Below the pieces are notes generated by a model. That model saw only the letters and a list, made by a program, of their open reading frames with translations, was not told where the DNA came from and did not search any database. Positions 6,750 through 9,957 of a DNA stretch of 9,957 bases are shown here, piece after piece. Position numbers and translations under genes: made by a program. The DNA is taken from NCBI GenBank assembly GCA_017515945.1, contig JAFWDX010000467.1, forward strand, positions 1-9,957. The letters are read 5' to 3'. Origin of the DNA: Blautia sp. (lineage in GTDB: Bacteria > Bacillota > Clostridia > Lachnospirales > Lachnospiraceae). How positions within the stretch are numbered: the stretch's first letter is position 1; the number at the start of each line of letters is the position of its first letter.

Positions 6750-8576
6750 ATGGAAAACGGATTATTGAAATTTATCAGCTGCGGCAGTGTGGACGACGGA
6801 AAATCCACGCTGATCGGGCATATGCTGTATGACGCCAAGCTCCTTTTCGCGGATCAGGAAAGGGCTCTGGAGCTGGATTCAAAGCTCGGCTCCAACGCGG
6901 GAGGGATGGATTATTCCCTGCTGCTGGACGGGCTGATGGCCGAGCGGGAGCAGGGGATCACGATCGACGTCGCGTACCGGTATTTCTCCACGGAGAAACG
7001 GAGCTTTATCGTGGCGGATACCCCTGGACATGAGGAATACACCCGCAACATGGCAGTCGGTGCTTCCTTTGCAGACCTGAGCGTGATCCTGGTGGACGCC
7101 TGTCACGGTGTTCTGCCTCAGACACGACGTCATGCGCGGATCTGTGCCATGATGGGCGTGCGCCATTTCGTGCTGGCGGTCAACAAGATGGACCTGATCC
7201 AGTACGATTTCAGACAGTTCCAGAAGATCTCAAAGAGCATCCGCGTGCTGATGTCGGACTTTGATTATGATACATTGTATGTGATCCCGGTGTCGGCCAC
7301 GGAGGGGGAGAACATCACCTCCCAGTCGGAAAAAATGCCCTGGTTTCACGGAGAACCGCTGCTGACCTATCTGGAGAACATCGACATCCGCACACAGGCC
7401 GAGACGCCCGGGGCTTTGCTGCCGGTGCAGCGGGTCTGCCGGCCGGATCATACCTTCCGCGGATATGCCGGGCAGGTCGCCCACGGAAATTTCCATGTCG
7501 GCGATGAGATCAATGTGCTGCCGGGCGGCAGCAGGGCCGTGATCGCGGAGCTTTACCGCGCGGACCAAAAGGTGGAGGAGGTCCATGAGGGCGAGCCGGT
7601 CACCATGACGCTGGACCGGGAGATCGACATTTCCCGGTCGGACATGATCGTCCGTGACTACATGCCCCGGATCAGCTTTCTGATCGGCGCGAATCTGTTG
7701 TGGATGGACGACGAGCCGTTGGTGGAGGGCAAAAACTTCCTCCTGAAGCTCAGCACGGCCACGGTTCCGGCCACTGTCATGCGCATTCGGTACAAGATCG
7801 ATATCCAGAGCGGGGCGGAGGTTTCGACGGATAAACTGGTCAAGAATGAATTTGCCTTCTGCGAGATCTCGACGGGCGTGCCGCTGGTCTTTGATTCCTT
7901 TGGCGTCAGCCATGAGCTGGGCGGCCTGATCCTGATTGACCGCGTGACCAACAGCACCGCAGCCTGCGGGACGGTGGAGCAGGACCTGGGGAGGGATAAA
8001 AACCTGACCTGGCAGCAGCTGGACATCACCCCGAAGCTGAGGGAAAACCAGATGGGGCAGAAGGCCTTCACACTGTGGATGACCGGTCTGTCCGGCTCCG
8101 GAAAATCAGCCCTGGCCAACGCCCTGGAAAAGAGACTGTTCGCCATGGGCAAGCATACCATGGTGCTGGATGGCGACAACATCCGTATGGGCCTGTGCAG
8201 TGACCTGGGCTTTGGCAGCACGGATCGGATCGAAAATATCCGAAGAGTCGCGGAGGTGGCGAAGCTCCTCAACGACGCCGGCGTGATCGTGCTGACCTCC
8301 TTTATCTCGCCGCATCGGCAGGAGAGGAGAAACGCCGGCCGGATCCTGGGGAACAAATATCTGGAGATTTATGTGAATACGCCGCTGGAGGAATGTGAAA
8401 GACGCGACGTCAAGGGCCTCTACAAAGCGGCCAGAGAGGGAAAGATCCGTAATTTCACCGGGATCAGCAGTCCCTATGAGGAGCCGGAGCATCCCTTTAT
8501 GACGATCGACACGACGGGGCGCGAGAGCGACGACTGCGCGCTGGAGGTGCTCCGGCGCCTCGGCGAATGGCTTTGA
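6750..8576 (+). CDS. cysNC: Bifunctional CysNC: ATP sulfurylase GTPase subunit fused to APS kinase
   Basis: 608 residues. Residues 1 to about 430 are the CysN GTPase, an EF-Tu-like protein driving sulfate adenylylation by CysD: P-loop GSVDDGKST at 12-20, QGITIDVAYRYF, DTPGH at 90-94, NKMD at 145-148, then beta-barrel domains. After a short junction, about 430-608 is APS kinase, converting APS to PAPS: Walker A GLSGSGKS at 446-453, DGDN at 474-477, ENIRRVAEVAKL, FISPH at 518-522 and FTGISSPYEEPEHP. This NodQ-like fusion is known in proteobacteria and mycobacteria. One oddity is RMGL where many APS kinases have RHGL (M480). The start follows GAGGGG with a rather long 12-base spacer; no other in-frame ATG is near. 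The last 12 codons are the source of the tandem repeats after the stop. Confidence 0.95.
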   Translation: MENGLLKFISCGSVDDGKSTLIGHMLYDAKLLFADQERALELDSKLGSNAGGMDYSLLLDGLMAEREQGITIDVAYRYFSTEKRSFIVADTPGHEEYTRNMAVGASFADLSVILVDACHGVLPQTRRHARICAMMGVRHFVLAVNKMDLIQYDFRQFQKISKSIRVLMSDFDYDTLYVIPVSATEGENITSQSEKMPWFHGEPLLTYLENIDIRTQAETPGALLPVQRVCRPDHTFRGYAGQVAHGNFHVGDEINVLPGGSRAVIAELYRADQKVEEVHEGEPVTMTLDREIDISRSDMIVRDYMPRISFLIGANLLWMDDEPLVEGKNFLLKLSTATVPATVMRIRYKIDIQSGAEVSTDKLVKNEFAFCEISTGVPLVFDSFGVSHELGGLILIDRVTNSTAACGTVEQDLGRDKNLTWQQLDITPKLRENQMGQKAFTLWMTGLSGSGKSALANALEKRLFAMGKHTMVLDGDNIRMGLCSDLGFGSTDRIENIRRVAEVAKLLNDAGVIVLTSFISPHRQERRNAGRILGNKYLEIYVNTPLEECERRDVKGLYKAAREGKIRNFTGISSPYEEPEHPFMTIDTTGRESDDCALEVLRRLGEWL

Positions 8577-8676
8577 CGGGAGAAAGAATGAGGTTCAGAC
8601 GTCTCGGCGAATGATTTTGGCAGGAGACAGCTGGAGGCGCTCAGACGCCTCGGCGAATGATTTTGACAGGAGACGA
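8541..8676 (+). repeat. Triplicated 44-46 base repeat derived from the cysNC 3' end
   Basis: Three diverged tandem copies are anchored on cggcgaatg at 8561, 8605 and 8651 (periods 44 and 46). Copy 1 is the real end of cysNC (LEVLRRLGEWL, stop). Copy 3, read in the same phase, still spells LEALRRLGE before a new stop, so these are decayed duplications of coding sequence. Each copy ends in a GGAG-like stretch. The one ending copy 3 is the ribosome site of the downstream gene. Copy 2 also creates a tiny ORF, ATG at 8588 encoding MRFRRLGE, after GGGAGA; I do not call it a gene. Confidence 0.85.
8668..8672 (+). promoter_or_regulatory. Ribosome-binding site of the sulfotransferase gene, inside repeat copy 3
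   Basis: AGGAG with a 7-base spacer to the ATG at 8680. It fixes the start of the sulfotransferase and belongs to the third tandem copy, so the duplication appears to have supplied or relocated the translation signal. Confidence 0.8.
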
Positions 8677-8679
8677 GAA

Positions 8680-9957
8680 ATGAAAACGCTTTATCTGCAT
8701 ATAGGTACCATGAAGACAGGAACCACCTATATACAGCATTTTTGTTACAGAAATATCGAACAGCTCAAGGCGCAGGGAATTTCCTTTCCGGTTTTCTCCT
8801 GGCGTTACGGCGTCCGCTCTCCCGCGCGCAACGGCATCTTTCTGGCTTTCCCGCTCTACACGGACACAACAAAGACGGAGCGACTGCGGGAGGAGGAGGA
8901 TCAGCGTGTCAGGGAAGGCCTGGCCAGAGTGAGCGAAGAGCTTAAGACCTCGGACAAGGTGCTGCTGACGGACGAGACATTGTGGTTCAATACCATGACA
9001 TACCGTCCGGGGATCTGGCAGGAGTTAAAGGACTGGGGAGAGGCAAATGACTGCCGGATCGAGATCATCGTCTATCTGCGCCGGCAGATCGAGTACATGG
9101 AATCCTTCTGGAACCAGTATGTCAAGCATGTATACGGCGGAAGGACGCTGAAGAATTTTCTGAACAACTATGACACACTGACTTGTCCGGACTATGCGGC
9201 AGGACTGAAAAAGATCCTGGAGGTCTTTCCGCAGGAGAATCTGATCGTGCGCAGGTATGATATTTCCTCCTTCCCGGACGGGAGCGTGCTGGGAGATTTC
9301 ATGCAGGTCTGCGGAATCCGGGAGGATCCGGCCTTTGTCCTGCCGGAGGATGACGCGGAGGCAAATGTCCGTCTTTCGGGCAACATGGTCGAGATCAAGT
9401 GGGCTGTCAATCAGATGAAAGGAATGGATCCGTCGGATTATGCCCTTTCCGAGCAGGCGTGTATCGGGGCGACCGGAGTATCGAACCGTTTTTACAAGAA
9501 GGAGCTGCTGTCTGCCGAAGAAAAAAGACAGTGGATGGAGTCCTTTGAGGAAGGGAACGCCTGGATCGCTGAATATCTGATCCGGGACGGGAAGCCTCTG
9601 TTTAACGATGTATATCCTGAGAAGGAGCTCTGGAAGAAGAACAATTCCTACATGCTCCCCGATGTGGTCCGTTTTGCGGCCTATTCCGATATCCTGCTGC
9701 AGCGCAGGATCGAGGAACAGGAGACGCAGATCCGGGAGCTGAAAAAGCAGGTGGAAATGATGAGGAAAGAACTCGACAGAGAAAAAAATACGGGGCGGGT
9801 ATTCCGAGAAAAGGTCCGTCACCCTGTCCGCACACTTATTGGACGGGCCAGCCGTCTGCTGCCCGTGCTGTGCCTGGCGGCAGGGCTGATGCTGTCCGGC
9901 TGCGGGGACAACGACGGGACATCAAAGAGCAGCGGCGAAGAGCCGGCAAAGGAAGCG
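8680..9957 (+). CDS. PAPS-dependent sulfotransferase-like protein with coiled coil and internal lipobox-like membrane segment (3' end off window)
   Basis: 426 residues are visible with no stop before the edge. The N-terminus MKTLYLHIGTMKTGTT carries the 5'-phosphosulfate loop (K12-T16 in MKTGTT). VYLRRQIEYMESFWNQ (R134, S142) fits the 3'-phosphate-binding region of bacterial sulfotransferases, which move sulfate from PAPS to a hydroxyl or amine. The enzyme-like part runs to about 335. Residues about 340-370 are heptad-like and charged (coiled coil), followed by a basic stretch (FREKVRHPVRTLIGRASR). A hydrophobic segment (393-405) ends in LSGC (C408), then a Gly/Asp/Ser/Glu-rich linker. This predicts a cytoplasmic enzyme, one membrane pass and an external C-terminal part. 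Its place right after cysDNC supports PAPS use. The acceptor, perhaps a surface glycan, is unknown. Alternatives are a recent gene fusion or a sequencing frameshift joining a separate lipoprotein gene. Confidence 0.85.
   Translation, partial: MKTLYLHIGTMKTGTTYIQHFCYRNIEQLKAQGISFPVFSWRYGVRSPARNGIFLAFPLYTDTTKTERLREEEDQRVREGLARVSEELKTSDKVLLTDETLWFNTMTYRPGIWQELKDWGEANDCRIEIIVYLRRQIEYMESFWNQYVKHVYGGRTLKNFLNNYDTLTCPDYAAGLKKILEVFPQENLIVRRYDISSFPDGSVLGDFMQVCGIREDPAFVLPEDDAEANVRLSGNMVEIKWAVNQMKGMDPSDYALSEQACIGATGVSNRFYKKELLSAEEKRQWMESFEEGNAWIAEYLIRDGKPLFNDVYPEKELWKKNNSYMLPDVVRFAAYSDILLQRRIEEQETQIRELKKQVEMMRKELDREKNTGRVFREKVRHPVRTLIGRASRLLPVLCLAAGLMLSGCGDNDGTSKSSGEEPAKEA

Noticed and set aside
7230..8356. 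Minus-strand ORFs of about 230 codons inside cysNC
   Set aside because: Antisense shadows of a gene with complete GTPase and APS kinase motifs; composition is unlike a real protein.
8588..8614. Eight-codon ORF MRFRRLGE with a GGGAGA site as a leader peptide
   Set aside because: It is fully explained by the tandem copy of the cysNC 3' end. No attenuator hairpin or regulatory codon run is present.
9025..9822. 265-codon minus-strand ORF opposite the sulfotransferase
   Set aside because: It is antisense to a frame with a PAPS-binding motif and a good ribosome site, and has no recognisable motif.

Overview
The window looks like a Clostridia chromosome, probably Lachnospiraceae-like. The evidence is GC-rich coding sequence, strong AGGAG-type ribosome sites, a Firmicutes-style OmpR regulator, and short dispersed hairpins with a GGAACCTGTCCCC-type core. 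The family-level guess is inference; no rRNA or other phylogenetic marker is present.

Left half, minus strand (5327 down to 1): an operon running right to left. It holds an OmpR/PhoB-type response regulator, sbcD (nuclease subunit) and sbcC (SMC-like ATPase). The regulator and sbcD overlap in an ATGA (4626-4629), so they are probably translationally coupled. No histidine kinase is visible. sbcC is open for 1052 codons and leaves the left edge only a few residues before its expected end. The 198-base gap between sbcD and sbcC holds a cluster of short repeats, and these repeats also encode the last 15 residues of SbcD.

Centre (5328-5828): a 501-base intergenic region between two divergent operons. 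It contains an element of about 166-218 bases with 15-base terminal inverted repeats (MITE-like), a separate hairpin whose loop resembles the repeats next to sbcD, a possible extended -10 promoter facing left, and an inverted repeat upstream of cysD.

Right half, plus strand (5829 to the edge): cysD, a fused cysN-cysC gene, and a sulfotransferase-like gene. CysD plus the CysN part make APS from sulfate and ATP. The CysC part phosphorylates APS to PAPS. The sulfotransferase would use PAPS to sulfate an unidentified acceptor. The set therefore reads as a sulfation module rather than plain sulfur assimilation; no PAPS reductase is in view. The sulfotransferase gene continues in frame through a coiled coil into a hydrophobic segment that ends in a lipobox-like LSGC and then a low-complexity hydrophilic linker. 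That is an unusual layout and the most interesting feature here. The spacer before this gene is a decayed tandem copy of the cysNC 3' end, which now supplies the gene's ribosome-binding site.
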